DNA of 64,000 bases from Prionace glauca (Eukaryota > Chordata > Chondrichthyes > Carcharhiniformes > Carcharhinidae). The notes under the pieces are model-generated. The model had not been told where the DNA came from. It made no database searches and saw only the letters and a list, made by a program, of their open reading frames with translations. The DNA is taken from contig CM075760.1 of NCBI GenBank assembly GCA_037974335.1, forward strand, positions 43,032,103-43,096,102, read 5' to 3'. A program made the position numbers and the translations under genes. Position 1 is the stretch's first letter, and each line of letters opens with the position of its first letter. Positions 20,946-33,693 of this stretch are shown here, in pieces.

Positions 20946-23068
20946 TTTGTCTTCTGTTTGCTTTTTTTTTTCACTCATAACAAATATGTAAGTCACAGAT
21001 TCAGAATGAGTTCTGACACGTGATTATGCAGACATACCAAATCCTTTCTGGAAATACACCGCCTCTACTCTTTCCACTTTATCTAAATTGTTTGCCACAA
21101 ATGGAAAATATTAATCCCACTTGTTGCAATGCGAGGTTGACCCAAGTATTGGAAATAATTATTCAAACACTATCGTTGGGTAACTGTACCATGATGTCAA
21201 CATATTCTAGTTTCTATCCTTTGCATTTGCTGGAGAGGAGTTTGGTTGTCAGACCAACTCACGCAATTCTACTTTCCGGATCATCTTCGCCACACTACAA
21301 GAGCTTTAAGACTGTGGAAAGATGATTCCATACTGTTTGGGTCTTTTATGCTCTTGTTTCAGTCTGAATAAATAGGAGGGGTTAACTTCCATAGACAAAA
21401 TACCGATGTGAAATGATGTGTGTAATACAATAAAAAAAACACATTTAGTGATAGATTAAAACAGTTAATTAACAATCGATGCGCAGATTGACAAGACCAT
21501 TACAACAGAAGCAAAATATCATTTTCATTCTTAAAGAAAAGTACGTGAACTGACTCATTGTGTTACATTTCTATCAAGTTTGGTGAGAGAACACTTGGAA
21601 TGTTGTAAACGTACTTGCTATTGATTTCATACATAAACTAATGTATTGTGGTAGGCGGCTGAAGAAGTGGAAAGTGATTCCTAACGATGATACCAGAACT
21701 AAGAAGAAAAATACGGATCAGCATTTGGTGAATCAGCGATGACTGCTTACTCCAGTAAACACACGGTGGTACAGTGACTGATAAAGGATTTTAAGGTAAT
21801 TGAATTGAATTCCAAAACGAATTTACAGCGAAATGTTTCCTTTTGTAGGGGTGTCAGAAAAGCAGAGCGGTAATGTAAGGTCATCAGTGACGCACTGATA
21901 GAAAATTAATCAAAAACATTTTTAGCCAAACTGTCCTTTCCATTCTGATTGGGTGTTTTGAAGTAAACGTTCACAGTAGCTTGGCATGTTGTTAAAATCG
22001 TTACTGAATACCAGATTTTGCCAGTTAAAGATTAAAAATGAAAACACGCATGTAATGGTGAAGCTGCACAAAAGATTGGTTCGGCCATAACTGCAGTTTA
22101 GGCACCAAACCTGGACATTGGACTTTTGGAGGGATGTAAATACCTAAGAAGTGGAGCAGAGTTCCCTGATTGGTTCCAGGAATGAGGCGGCAGAGGGCGG
22201 TGGGAGGGGGGGGGGGGAACTCTTGCGATAATGGATGAAATGGTTCGTCCGAAAAAAAAGACAAAAAAAGGAAAGGCAGCTTTTCACGGAGAGATGGAAC
22301 ACCATGATGTTTCCAGTGAACGGGTAACTGCATTGAGATTACGGTTGAGAAAGCGATGTCAGCTAGTTTAGATAAATTGTAAGGAATCTGGGCTGAAAAG
22401 GAATAAAGCAAAAATCTGCAGTGATTAGTTAAGATCTGGAATTCTTGAGCGTGTGCTGATTGAAGATCCAATCGTGGCTTTCAAAAGGACGTTGGCAAAA
22501 AAAAATCTGAGTAAAACTAAATAAATGATTTCAGAGCATTGACGTGCAGAATGAATATTGTAAAAATCTGTCACAAAGAGAACACATTGAATCGTTTGGT
22601 GTGCAGTAAAAAGTGTATTGTTATTTAATGAAAATCCAGAATGAGTCAAGAGTGACTTCGGTTCTTGGCAGGTTACAATGATCAAAAAAGATGGGACAAA
22701 CTTCTTGTGGAACAAGGTTTGCCTGGACCACTTGAGGTCCAATTGAAATGTGGATTGTGCTGCAGGATCTATATCACTATCTAGTTAAGTTTAACTATGC
22801 TTAAGACATTCAGAGCTCTGTTTCACCTTGGTAGCTGAATTGTAATATATGTTGCAGAGCTGTTATATCCCTCTCGATGCCTGCACCACCCGTTTGTGCA
22901 TGAGCTATTTCAGCAAACATCATCATCAAGTGACTTGTTTGTTCAGTTTTCCATAACCTAAAATCCACAGCGGTGCCCCCTAATGATATCGGGGATTATA
23001 AATCAGGGATTGTTTCTGCTACAGGCCACACGTTGGAAAAATCGCGACTAAATAGGCTCACGTGGAAC
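20946..23068. other. upstream region of receptor copy 2
   Basis: About 2.1 kb with no gene, RNA or clear repeat. A G run of 12-13 bases lies at 22206-22218. The promoter of copy 2 presumably lies here, but no element is recognisable. Confidence 0.5.
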
Positions 23069-23138
23069 ATGCATTCTCCAGCGAATGGTCCATTATTTGC
23101 CATTTACTATCCTGTCCTTGCAGCTATTGGGGTTCCAG
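23069..23138 (+). CDS. GPR139-like receptor copy 2, exon 1
   Basis: A 70-nt exon starting at ATG. It encodes MHSPANGPLF then AIYYPVLAAIGVP and ends CCAG/GTAAGT in phase 1. Length, phase and peptide match exon 1 of copy 1. The first base of codon 24 joins TG of exon 2 to give Val24. Confidence 0.88.
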
Positions 23139-23734
23139 GTAAGTTACAGAGGTATTTGCAAAGGCAGTTTTGTAACGCTCAGAATATATTTTTCAAATTG
23201 ACATTTTTGGAGTGTTTGTTTTTTCGGTGAACTAACTTTCTATTGATTCCTCATGGTTTTTTAAAAAAATTTCTTTGGTTTGCCAACTCACCTTTATTGT
23301 TGCACCCACAGAATCGCTATCTGTGCCTTCAATTGTTTTAGATGCAGTGATAACGGATTTTGCTACAAATTGCAAAGGGCCTGGCAACCCCAATCAGTAT
23401 GAGACAAACAGATTCCAAAAGTAATGTCGTTTTATTCCTTCGTGAATCCTCACAAAATATGTTAGGATCAAGATAAGATGGTGATCCGAAATTAACACTT
23501 TAACCTTATATAAATAATGACATCAAATGACACAAACTTCTTCGATCACCGAGCAGGCAAAAAGAATTATATTTTTCTGATCAATTACACAGAGTGAAAG
23601 ATGACGGGCTTAAAAGTTCAAATCACATTCATGCTGTGTAAACTGACATTCAGTGACACCATTGGCAGCTCACACCAACTGATGTTAATATGTTAATTTA
23701 TGTGAAAGTTAAGTGTGTCTGCAATGTGTCTGCG

Positions 23735-23825
23735 TGTGTGTGTGTGTTTGTGTGTGTCAGTGAATGTGTGTGTGTGGTCGGGAGGGAGTTGGTGAGGGGT
23801 GGGGGAAGGGGGAATTGGTGCGGGA
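23735..23825 (+). repeat. TG microsatellite and G-rich run
   Basis: TGTGTGTGTGTT units from about 23735 to 23780, followed by a G-rich segment (GGTGAGGGGTGGGGG). Simple sequence. Confidence 0.9.
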
Positions 23826-23889
23826 CAGTGTGTGGAACTTTGCTTTTCACATCGACCTGATAGAAGTCTTTTAAACGTATCAAGACCTA

Positions 23890-24412
23890 GAAACCTATTA
23901 TGGAAAGGATGTTATTAAACTAGAAAGAGTGCAGAAAATATTTACTATGATGCTACAGGGTGTTGATGCTTTGAGTTATAAGGAGAGGCTGGATATACTG
24001 GGACTTGTTTTTCTGTGAAGGGTAGGGGGCTAAGCCATGATTTTATGGGAGCCTATAGAATAATGAGGGACACAGATCAGCGAGATAGTCAATATATTTT
24101 CCGAAATGTAGGGGAGTCTAAAAGTGGAGGGCATACGTTTCGGTGAGAGAGGAGAGGTACAAAAGGGTCCAGAGCGGCATTCTTTCAACACAGTGTGAGT
24201 GTCTGGAACAAGCTGCCAGAGGTAACATTAGAGTCGGGTCCAATTTTGTATTTTAACAAGCATTTCGACAGTTACATGTATATGGGTATGGAGAAATATG
24301 GGTCAAACACCAGCAATTGGTACTAGCTTAGGGTTTAAAATGAAGGGGTGGCATGGACAAATTTGGCTGACGGACCTGGTTCCATGTTGTAAACCTCTAT
24401 GACTCTGACTCA
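23890..24412 (+). mobile_element. CR1-like LINE 3' end in intron of receptor copy 2
   Basis: Landmarks include KLERVQKIFTMMLQGVD, YKERLDILGL, AYRIMRDTDQ, then GGCATGGACAAATTTGGCTG and GTTCCATGTTGTAAACCTCT. These fit a CR1-type C-terminus and UTR with CTATGACTCTGACT at the end. Several stops; old. Confidence 0.82.
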
Positions 24413-25204
24413 ATTAATCTCTGCCCTCCAACCACCCTGATAAACTGTTCAAGTTCCATTTTGCGCTGTCTGAAGGAACTGAGAAATCATAAAGGTTGAC
24501 GTTAGAATGTTTTAGTACTTTTATTTCTGTAACTAATTGCATATTTCAATCCAGTGTTCTGAATTGAGTTTCAGTTACGTATTTAACTGTCACTGTTTAT
24601 GAGATCGCCTCAAAATCGAACTGGCATTCTTTCATCTGCTGTGTGTGCCTCTCGATAAACTGTTCCAGCTAAACTGAGTTCTTAATTAACTTTCTATGAT
24701 TATTTTTTTCCCGTTAATTCAAGTTATCATTGGTGCATCTCTCTACTTCATTGTCTGTTTAGCATGAAGAAGAGAAATCTATGCCAATATGAAATGTGTC
24801 ATGTATAATTTGTTGATGAATTGATATGCTTCGTATTCCAAATTTCTTCACTGTCTAACTGTCGAAACAGTACAGGTGATGATTCAAACAATTTCTGCTG
24901 TACCGACATGGTGTTCCTTTGATACACGCTTTGTAGGTGTTGAAAAAAAAAGTCATCAATTCCATGCATCATAACGCGGTGCTGTTCGACTTCATTGTTC
25001 AACTCGATTAAATTTCCATGCTGTCTTCTCATATACACTTTCATCAGACAGTTACTTCATCAATGTCCCAGGTACCAACTCAGATCAAGAAACAGTTCTA
25101 TGAATTATCAAGAAATAATTCACTAAAAAAAAATCTTTCGTGGGAAATGTATGTCACTGGCTGTCCATCATTCATTGTCCATGCAAGAGAGAGAACAAGG
25201 ATCA

Positions 25205-25335
25205 TCCTTCATTGTCCATTCCTTGTTGTCCTTGAGAAGTTTGCGGTGAGCTGTCTTATCAAAATGTTGATACACTTTCCTAGGCCACTTGTGAAGAAAG
25301 TTGACAGTCAACAGCATTGCTGTGGCTTAATGCAA
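25205..25335 (+). mobile_element. fragment of a second SINE type (reverse orientation of the tRNA head)
   Basis: CATTGTCCATTCCTTGTTGT, CCTTGAGAAGTTTGCGGTGA and AGTCAACAGCATTGCTGTGG match, in the same order, the body of the SINE represented at 54652-55032. Diverged, with no tRNA head remaining. Confidence 0.6.
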
Positions 25336-27271
25336 CCAATGTATTAGTTCATTCATATTGTGCTATCCTGCTGATAATTATAATGGTTAAACCAAAGTGA
25401 ATAATTAGCCATTCCTTTTAATTGGGCTGCACAGGTTAGAAATATATTTTAACCTTCATGCAATCCACAATATTTATTTTGTTCTGCTTCCACTTTTCTA
25501 AATGACTTCATGGTAATTTATCGACTGCAAATACTATAAAAAGAGTAACCCATTCTCCTACCATCCACCGTCACTTATGCCCAACATTTGAAATTTTGAT
25601 TTTGTTGTCTCCAGTCATCTATCAAATCAGTTGCTATCGAGCACACTCGTTCAAAGACAATGATAGAGGACTTCAGATGCCTGAGGAGTCTACATTAGAT
25701 GAGGAGGTTTCTCTCAGACGAGGAAAAAATAAGGCAGGAGTTAATAGCTATATATCAAACTGGAAACCCTATGAAAATGTTTAAAGTACTGGGAACATTT
25801 CAAAAACATTCTTAATGCATAACGTTGGTGGGATCTGAAATTCAGTGGGTTAAAGATGGATGGGAGCAGATTTAATGTTAAAGTTCCAAAAAAAATGTAC
25901 CTGCACTTGGAGATGAAAAACAGCCGGACTATGTGAAATGGTGAGTAAGAGAGGCTTATTTGATAGGTCTGTCAAAACAGTCACACATGTCAAATGAAAA
26001 AAAAAATGTCATATTGGAATTTATATAGCTCTGTTCGAGACCAAAGGTCATCTCAAAATTCTTTGCGACCAATTCAGCATTGAATTCTCGGGGCGAGTGC
26101 AATGTAGAAAACGTGGCATGGCTAAACCCATCAATGTGATTCCCACCAAATCACATGTTCTTGTGTGACGCCGAATGAGAGATGAAAATGGATGGGACAC
26201 CATGATTGACTGCAATGCTTTACGTAGAAATAATTCTTGTCCTTCTTCCATCCACCATGGAATACCTTTGTTTCAAATCTGCTCTTAGCGGTGACATTCG
26301 CGACAAAGGCTTAGCACTGCACTGGTGTCACCAGTTTTGATACGTTTCCCCAAGTTTTGATGTGGGAGTTGAAATGGCACCTGGTAATTAGAAGCCAGAA
26401 TCTTACCAACTTGGTTGACGTGGCAGACCTTGTCTTGGTCTACAGCCACTTTCCATGATTATATTGTTTAGGAGTTAGGGCCACAGTTTACATCGACGCA
26501 CTGACTCAATCAGATACTGAAAAATCAGAAGCTTATTCCGACCTCACCTCCCTTTATTTCCAGACCACTCTCACCCGAGCATCTGTAGGTTCCCGAAAGC
26601 TAATTTTGAACTGGCAATTTATAATCCCATAACACGTTACATGTTACATGTTACATGACCACGTCCAGTTGTCTCTTGAGCGACCCAGAATGAGAGGTGA
26701 TTTAGTTACAGTGATACATGATCCTATCTCCCTCTCAAATTACGAGGAGTGCTGAAGCATCTGTACTCTCTATCACTGGTGACACAGAATCCTAATGCAA
26801 AGTTACACTTTATTTTTCGTTCTTAGTATTAACTTGTTTCGTGGCACACTGAAAGCATGATACAACTATTGGCAGAGTTCTGAATAATAGTATTTCAGAG
26901 TAATTTGTGATTACGTCATTTTGTGGTTCTACCGATATCTTCATTTCAGAAGATATCCCTCTTTCTCAAATCGATGAAAGACAAATTCCATTGATCCGAA
27001 GCAATACTATTGTAATATGAATGGATTTTTTCTCACAACCATTTTGAATTAAGTTAACTTTCTTTTCGTTATGAGCAGATCAGAGGATTTCATATTTTGT
27101 CATGTTAGCACACAACCTTTTCTCTGGTACCACACGTTCCTAACTCATTGAACCTGGGCCGAATGCAAGCACATATTTAAAATAAGGCATCTTGCAAATA
27201 TCTTATCGAATGCAACCTAACTAAAGCTATCGATTGAATTATAATATGTAACTTTCCTCTTTTTTTTGCAG

Positions 27272-28167
27272 TGAATATCGTGGCTATTGTGACCCTGTCC
27301 CGAGGAGGTTGTGGTCTCTCTAGATGTATCACTCGGTATCTGGTGTTCATGGCAGTGACAGATCTTTTGGTTATTATTACCGCCGTGATATTGAATAGAA
27401 TAGGTGGCATCTATTTCAGAAACAGTTTCCTGTCCAGGACAATAACATGTACCATCAGTACTATGTTTATTTATTCATCCCGAGACTCTTCAGTCTGGTT
27501 AACTGTTGCATTCACCTTTGATCGATTTGTGGCCATTAGTTGCCAGAAACTGAAAACAAGGTACTGCACTGAGCAAACAGCAGCAATGGTGATAGGTATG
27601 GTCAGTGCTCTGAGCTGTTTGAAAAACATTCCTTTCTGCTTCACATACGAGCCGTTGTATATAATTAATAACGTGGCCTGGTACTGCAATATAAAGGCTA
27701 TATTTTATATTTCACCCGTATGGGCAGCATTTGACTGGTTTGATAGACTTTTAACACCATGTGTTCCATTCTTTCTGATCATGTTGCTCAACATCCTCAC
27801 TGTCAGACACATTTTAGTAGTCAGTAGAGCTCGTAGAAAACTCCGTAGTGACAACAATGCAGAGAATCAGCGTGACACAGAGATGGAGAGTCGAAAAAAA
27901 TGCATTGTTTTACTCTTTTCAATATCTGGCAGTTTCATCCTCCTCTGGTTAACATATGTTATCAATTTCTTGTATGTCCAAATTAGGAAATCAAGCAGTT
28001 TCTATAGCCCAAACTTTATCCTGCAGGAAAGTGGAAACATGCTTCAACTTTTGAGCTGCTGCACGAACACATTCATTTATACAGTTACTCAGAGGAAATT
28101 CAGACAGCAGTTATGGAACACTGTGAAATACCCACTGAACGCAATTAATAAATTAGCTCAAAAATGA
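27272..28167 (+). CDS. GPR139-like class A receptor copy 2, exon 2 (321 aa in total with exon 1)
   Basis: Second exon of a complete receptor, open from the splice acceptor to TGA. It numbers identically to copy 1 through TM3: Asn25 in TM1, Asp54 in TM2 (MAVTDLLV), Cys83, DRF at 107-109, and Cys162 in ECL2. TM5 reads LTPCVPFFLI and ICL3 is basic (RARRKLR...ESRKKC). TM6 has SISGSFILLW rather than CWxP. TM7 reads CTNTFIYTVTQ, so NPxxY is NTxxY (289-293), a change shared with copy 4. The C-terminus is about 11 residues shorter than in copy 1. Probably a functional paralogue of a different sublineage; ligand and coupling are unknown. Confidence 0.9.
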
Positions 28168-28415
28168 ACAAAAATGAAATGGTCAATTCCATAAATATTC
28201 CGCCTAGCACTTTTGCCTCTCAACCCTCCATAGTGTCTGTAACTTGCTTCTATTTATGCCCATATTAAGTGATAAACTGATCTTTACTTTGCACTGATCA
28301 GTCAAATGTAATCTATTCTCTGTCCTTCTGGGACCTTCTGTATGACTAGAAATATTGGTTTTGCAATAATCCTTAATTCTGTGATGTACATTAAGATGTC
28401 AACTACTTACCAGTG

Positions 28416-28660
28416 TGTGGAGCAGTTTAAAATGTACACTATATTTCAACCCATTTGCTCCTTTCTTGTTTATACTGATGGCCAATGTTTTAACTGTTAA
28501 ATGCATTCTGCTGTCGAGCAAGCACTTCGAACTGAAAAGCGCAGGGAGAGCCCGAGTGTTTCAAAGATAGAGAAGTGAAGGAACTCCATTATCTTACTAT
28601 TTGCTCTTTTGGGGGAGAAAATAATCCTTTTACTGTCCTATTGTTGTCCTATTTCAGCAA
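28416..28660 (+). pseudogene. GPR139-like receptor relic (TM4/5 to TM6)
   Basis: Translation gives VWSSLKCTLYFNPFAPF, then LFILMANVLTVKCILLSS, matching copies 1-2 at VWAAFDWF..LLTPCVPFFLIMLLNILTVRHIL. A later frame gives NSIILLFALLG, matching the IVLLFSISG block at the start of TM6. At least one frameshift and a stop separate the blocks, and the exons around them are gone. A fifth and oldest copy in the cluster. Confidence 0.72.
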
Positions 28661-28733
28661 GTTCAGTTGGCGCCAGCTGTAACATCATGGATTATTTTCA
28701 CTGCCCTTTAATTCCTCTGTTGAAAGAAATGAA

Positions 28734-28781
28734 AAGTTGGTGTCATACATCAACACACAGTTGGTGTCATACATCAACACA
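28734..28781 (+). repeat. 24-bp tandem duplication
   Basis: The unit AGTTGGTGTCATACATCAAC plus ACAC occurs twice in a row. A local slippage duplication. Confidence 0.85.
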
Positions 28782-30504
28782 AACATGTCCAAGATCTGAC
28801 ATCAAATCTCGGGCTAATAACAAGAAAATTTCTCACTAAAGTTATTCAGTTCCATGAGGTCACAGGAGCAGAACACAGGAGAAGATTAACTTTGCAGAAT
28901 GTGTTGTAAGACGATAGAATGACTGTGAAAGTACAAACAGTAAATGAAAAGTTACAGCACAGAAAGACGCCACTGACCTGGTGTGCCGCTCTGAAACAGC
29001 AGTTATGATTGACTGATCAAGGATGAGAAGCAGACCCATTTTTCATGCACATGCTGCGTTCATCATTTGTCACCAACTGGTCGAGTGAACCAAACAACAT
29101 CGTCTCTGGATGCTTTCGAACCATCAACCATTCTGCTAACAACCAAAAGTGACGACTAATTGCGACACAGATACCGATGAGACGTCAAGGGGTTAAGATC
29201 CAATGAATCTCCTATGATATTGACCATTTGTGAAAAAAGAAGTTTTGCAATCTGAGATCCTGCAAAATTGCAAAAAGAGCTGGTTGCTTTAAGATAAAGT
29301 AAAATGTCTCCAAAGGCTAAAAAGCTGTGATTAACTGCAGCTCGCTTGAAACAACTTGTGCTGATATCAGTACATACCTATTCTGAACTGTCATCCTAGC
29401 CTTGTAAATAACAAAACTCTTGTTTTATTAAATCAGTCTAGACTGGACTTGGCTAAATGCTGTCATTGGTTGAAAGAGATAACATTCGCTTTATGGGAAA
29501 ATGGTGGACGTGCAGTTCGATGGCAACTGGGGGCGGGTATGTCGTCATATTTTTATTCACACACTGCATTTGTACTTACTTTTCCTGTTGCTAAGCGCGT
29601 GATCTGGGTGAAGTTATATTGTGTGCACGTGACTAATTGTTGCAAAAAGATTATAAAGGGAGAGACTCCCTCCCGTTCGAGGTAATATTGCTCAGCTAAG
29701 CTCAGAATACTGTGCTGCCTTAGAAAACGATCCTCCAAAGAGCTTGTACTTGCTTGAAAATAAAGGACTGAGTTTTCCTATACAGGTCGATGTCTTGCAT
29801 CAACTATGTAAGGGTCTCTGAAAAAAATGAACCTGACACAGAGATGCCAACAGTATCCGAAGTAAAGGTGTGAGTGGGTTCCTTACATGTCTGACCCAAA
29901 TTTCCTTTTGTAAAACCTAATTCAGCATGGCCATTTTTTTAGAATTCTAAAGGTGTCATTTTGACTATTTTAGGTCCACAGTGTTGTTGATGTTTAGTGG
30001 CTACGCCATGTCTCCTACCTAGGGGAAAGGGCCGTTTAATAGAACAGATTGGGAAAGACTGTTTCTACTGTCAGGGGTCAGTAACCAGAAGGCTGCGATG
30101 GAAGATATTTAAACCAATCAGACTGAAGTTTATATTGCGCTGGAACGCTTGGCAGCAAAGAGTTTCGGTAACATGCATCCAAAAAGGTACAAACTGAATT
30201 AAGTACCGTGGGCCACTCCTCAATGACACCGGCAGAACTAATTCTTATTGTATGTCGTATTGGCAATGAAGAAAATAAATAATGTAGGATTGGTTCATTA
30301 TTACATTGAGCCTCCCCCGCTCTTTAAGGCAAGTGCAACGGTGGTTAAGTACAAAACTAACCGAATTCCAGTGAGTTGGATGCAACTTTCACCAGAAACT
30401 CGGAACTGTGAGAATAGCAAAGGGGGATGGATAAACACTCAGTTTTAGTGGCGATGCTGCCGGAGGAATGAAGAGCTGGAATTCAGCCAGGAAAGGAGCA
30501 AGGT
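28782..30504. other. no firm feature
   Basis: About 1.7 kb without a supported gene. An AATAAAG and a TATA-like ATTATAAAGG occur around 29650-29770 in a layout that resembled a solo LTR, but I could not support that call. Confidence 0.4.
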
Positions 30505-30577
30505 TTAACAACGTGGGGCTCGAACCGAGTCCCTGACATAAAGTGTTTCATGCGCTATCGACTGTGTTAGCCGGACA
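30505..30577 (-). tRNA. tRNA-Lys(CTT)-derived relic
   Basis: On the minus strand, GTCCGGCTAACACAGTCG, CATGAAACACTTTATGTC and GGTTCGAGCCCCACGTTG follow tRNA-Lys-CTT closely. The acceptor stem is broken at the 3' side and the anticodon stem (TGAAA against TGTCA) mispairs. Downstream flanking sequence resembles that of the good tRNA-Lys at 63792-63864, so this is a decayed segmental copy. Confidence 0.75.
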
Positions 30578-32071
30578 GTTGCGGCCATGAAATATATTCC
30601 ATACTCTAAATTTCTCCTACAAAATAACATGTTTAGCGAGAACACAGTCGATTTGTTCAGGAACTGGAAATACTGTTTTTTTTTTGGCTGGAGCACAAAG
30701 TGCGCTAGTCCCGCATGCATAACTTTCAATTTCTAAAAGCTACCAAGCTAATGACTGAGGCGTCAGTGAAAATACAGGGGAACACACAGCATACCCTCAT
30801 TACTGTAAAAAAATGACACTCAAGAACTGCCTTAACACATCCTTTCCCTTTGAGTTATCTCCAGGTCTATCAAATACAATTCATGTTCAGTTATGTCCAA
30901 TGTCTCTGTTCCACTGATTTTGGTCGATTTGCCAGGTATAGTTGCTCGCAACTGGTTTCTTAGCTAAATAGTTAGAATTGATTGAATCATATATTAAAAT
31001 AGCTCAGTCCTGCTGTGAGTGGAAGGGTATTAGTTGCATTACTGCTTTTTTCTTGTTTTGGCGCAGATTCAAAATAGTCTCTCATTAATTTGAATACAAT
31101 ATAGATGAAACTCCTTTTGAAGGAGTAAAACAAAGGAAAACTGAGAATTTCAGTCTAAGAAAAAGTGTATGGAGGATTGCGGAGTCCACCACAGAATAAA
31201 TGGTAAAGACGTACCACAAGATGTGGCTGAATCACGGTTATTTTATTGGAACAGTGTTTGAAAAAAAACTATTTGAGTTTATTTCGACGAGATCAGGGCA
31301 ACTAAAACATAACCAGTGGATATAGTTTGTTTAAAATTACAGAAGAAATTTCCCAGGTTGCAAAGGACTCGTGGCTATACTAGATTACGAGAGTTACCTG
31401 TCAGCATTTTGTGCTGAAAGCTTCCGACCTAACCTGACGTTTCCTACACAAAAGAATAACTGGCACAGCTAATGAAATGCTCATTGAAAACAATCTTTTT
31501 GAGCTGTGACAACATTGAATGGACAGGCAGAGAATTAAACACATTTACAGCATTGAATAATGCCATTCTTCACATTGTGAGCAGACCAGGCAATCGACTT
31601 CAATAAAGTCTGTTTACACTTTCATAACAATTAGGAATAAAGGGTGTGAATGGTCACTATGCAAACTGAAGATAAACAGTAACCAGGAGCGAGAACGTTA
31701 ATGCTTCCCGTTCCCTCATTGTCAAGGAAATTAGCTGATAATGAAGAGAACGTAGTTCTTATCAGGTGGTTCCTTTTTCTCAATGTTCACTTTCACCTCG
31801 GAAATGTCTATTAAGCGTTCATTCTCACAGTTATTTCGGGATAAATGCTTTGAATTGATACTGAAGTCTCTCCGTATTTCATATTAGAACATTTCAAAAT
31901 TTCTTAAAACATTTCATTTCAATTCTCTGGTAGCAGCTGCGCTCACGTACCTCCACCAATTAGCGTCATTTAAATTAAAATAATCTAATTATTTCCCTGG
32001 AGCCCAGCATCATGTTGAAATACAAAGATTTTTTAAGGGAAGTTGAGAGTACGATAAGAATTCAGAAGAAA
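30578..32071. other. upstream region of receptor copy 3
   Basis: About 1.5 kb. No gene, RNA or repeat is recognised. Confidence 0.5.
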
Positions 32072-32141
32072 ATGCATGGGCCTGCAAAGGGACTGATGTT
32101 TGCCCTTTACTATCCTTTCCTTGCAGCTATCGGAGTTCCAG
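32072..32141 (+). CDS. GPR139-like receptor copy 3, exon 1
   Basis: A 70-nt exon, ATG to CCAG/GTAAAG. It encodes MHGPAKGLMF then ALYYPFLAAIGVP. Length, phase and peptide match copies 1 and 2; the exon is undamaged. Confidence 0.82.
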
Positions 32142-32502
32142 GTAAAGTGATGAAAATCGTTACGAATTACAGAAATGATCCTTAAAAAGCCGAATGTTCT
32201 CATTCATTTTTACCGTTTCCTTTGCAATGTTATTATGTGCATCGTTCCACAAGAACGTTTAACTACTTTAACAGGAGTTTATTTTTCTTTCTAATCAGTA
32301 TAGCTTCTTCTTTTCACAGAATCACCTTCTCCACTTTAACAACATTAATTTTGCATGTTAACTAACTCTATTCACCTTTATGAATAAGATTCTCCCCTTT
32401 AGAAATGTCATCACCACACAAATGTCAACCTGCTCACCTCCCGTTACCACTCACATCTTGAATGGTATAATTTATCTTCTTCTCAATTATAATTATGTAC
32501 AT

Positions 32503-33693
32503 AATTCCTGTGGAGCAGAGTTGAGAGGCAGCGATTTTTGGGTGAGTGAGGAGGCAGCAAAAACGTAGCAAAAAGTTTATACTGGGTAACTTTTTATTTT
32601 AGTTTTAAAGTCGCGAGTTTCGGCGGTTTTTTTTTAAATTAAGTTAGAAACCGGAAGTCGTCACTAGGGCGCTTGCCGGTACTTGTAGTTTTTTTTCTTT
32701 CTCGGGATTAAAAAGCTCCTACCTCCGTGACTCGGCCTCATTGTTCCTGTGGAGCAGAGTTGAGAGGCAGCGATTTCCAGCTGGGTGGATCAGTAAATTT
32801 GCTGATGACACCAAAGTCGGAGGTGTGATAGATAGTGAAGAGGGGTGTCATAGTTTACAGAGAGACTTGGACAAGTTGCAGAGCTGGGCCGAGAGGTGGC
32901 AGATGGAGTTTAATGCGGAAAAATGTGAGGTAATTTACTTTGGCAGGAATAACAGATGTGTAGAGTATAGGGCTAACGGTAGGACTCTGAATAGAGTTGA
33001 TGAACAGAGGGATCTAGGCGTATGTGTACATAGATCCCTGAAAGTTGGAAATCAAGTAGATTAGGTAGTTAGGAAGGCATACGGTGTCTTGGCGTTTATT
33101 GGAAGGGGGATTGAATTTAGGAGCCGCAACATCATGTTGCAACTGTACAAAAGTCTGGTGCGTCCGCACTTGGAGTATTGTGTGCAGTTCTGGTCCCCAC
33201 ATTATAGGAAGGATGTGGAGGCATTGGAGAGGGTGCAGAGGAGGTTTACCAGGATGTTGCCTGGTATGGAGGGAAGGTCCTATGAGGAGAGACTGAGGGA
33301 TTTGGGGTTGTTTTCGTCAGAAAGAAGGCGGCTAAGAGCGGACCTTATTGAAACATATAAGATGATTAGAGGTTTAGATAGGGTGAACAGTGATAGCCCT
33401 TTTCCTCGGATGGAGAAAGCTAGCACGAGGGCGCATAACTTTAAATTAAGGGGTGGTAGTTATAGGACCGATGTCAGAGGTTGGTTCTTTACCCAGAGGT
33501 TGGTGAGTGATTGGAATGCCCTGTCTGCTGCAGTTGTAGATGCGCCTAGTTTGGGAGCGTTTAAGAGATCCGTGGATAGGTTTATGGATGGAAAGGGATT
33601 GGTTTAGGTTAGAGGGTCATTGCTTTTTTAACTGGTGAGCGCAACATCGTGGGCCGAAGGGCCTGTTCTGCGCTGTAGTGTTCTATGTTCTAT
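32503..33693 (+). mobile_element. internally deleted CR1-like LINE (5' leader joined to 3' third)
   Basis: 32503-32700 is nearly identical to the 5' leader of the CR1 element at 39166. The first ~33 bp of that leader, TGTGGAGCAGAGTTGAGAGG onward, recur at about 32743-32777. Directly after that the sequence jumps to WISKFADDTKVGG of the reverse transcriptase and continues as family A ORF2 (EVIYFGRNN, DEQRDLGVCVHRSLKVGNQ, one stop TAG near 33064, CVQFWSPHYRKDVEALERVQ) to KGLV and a UTR ending GTTCTATGTTCTATG. The element keeps both ends but has lost about 3.5 kb. It lies in the intron of receptor copy 3. Confidence 0.88.

Larger units (their letters stand above)
23139..27271 (+). other. intron of receptor copy 2
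   Basis: A 4,133-bp intron, GTAAGT...TTTTTGCAG. It holds a TG microsatellite, a LINE 3' end (23890-24412) and a SINE fragment (25205-25335). The remainder has no recognised content. Confidence 0.8.

Noticed and set aside
29290-29880. Possible solo LTR
   Set aside because: TATA-like and AATAAA signals occur in plausible order, but I found no clear terminal repeats, target duplication or coding remnant, so no element is called.
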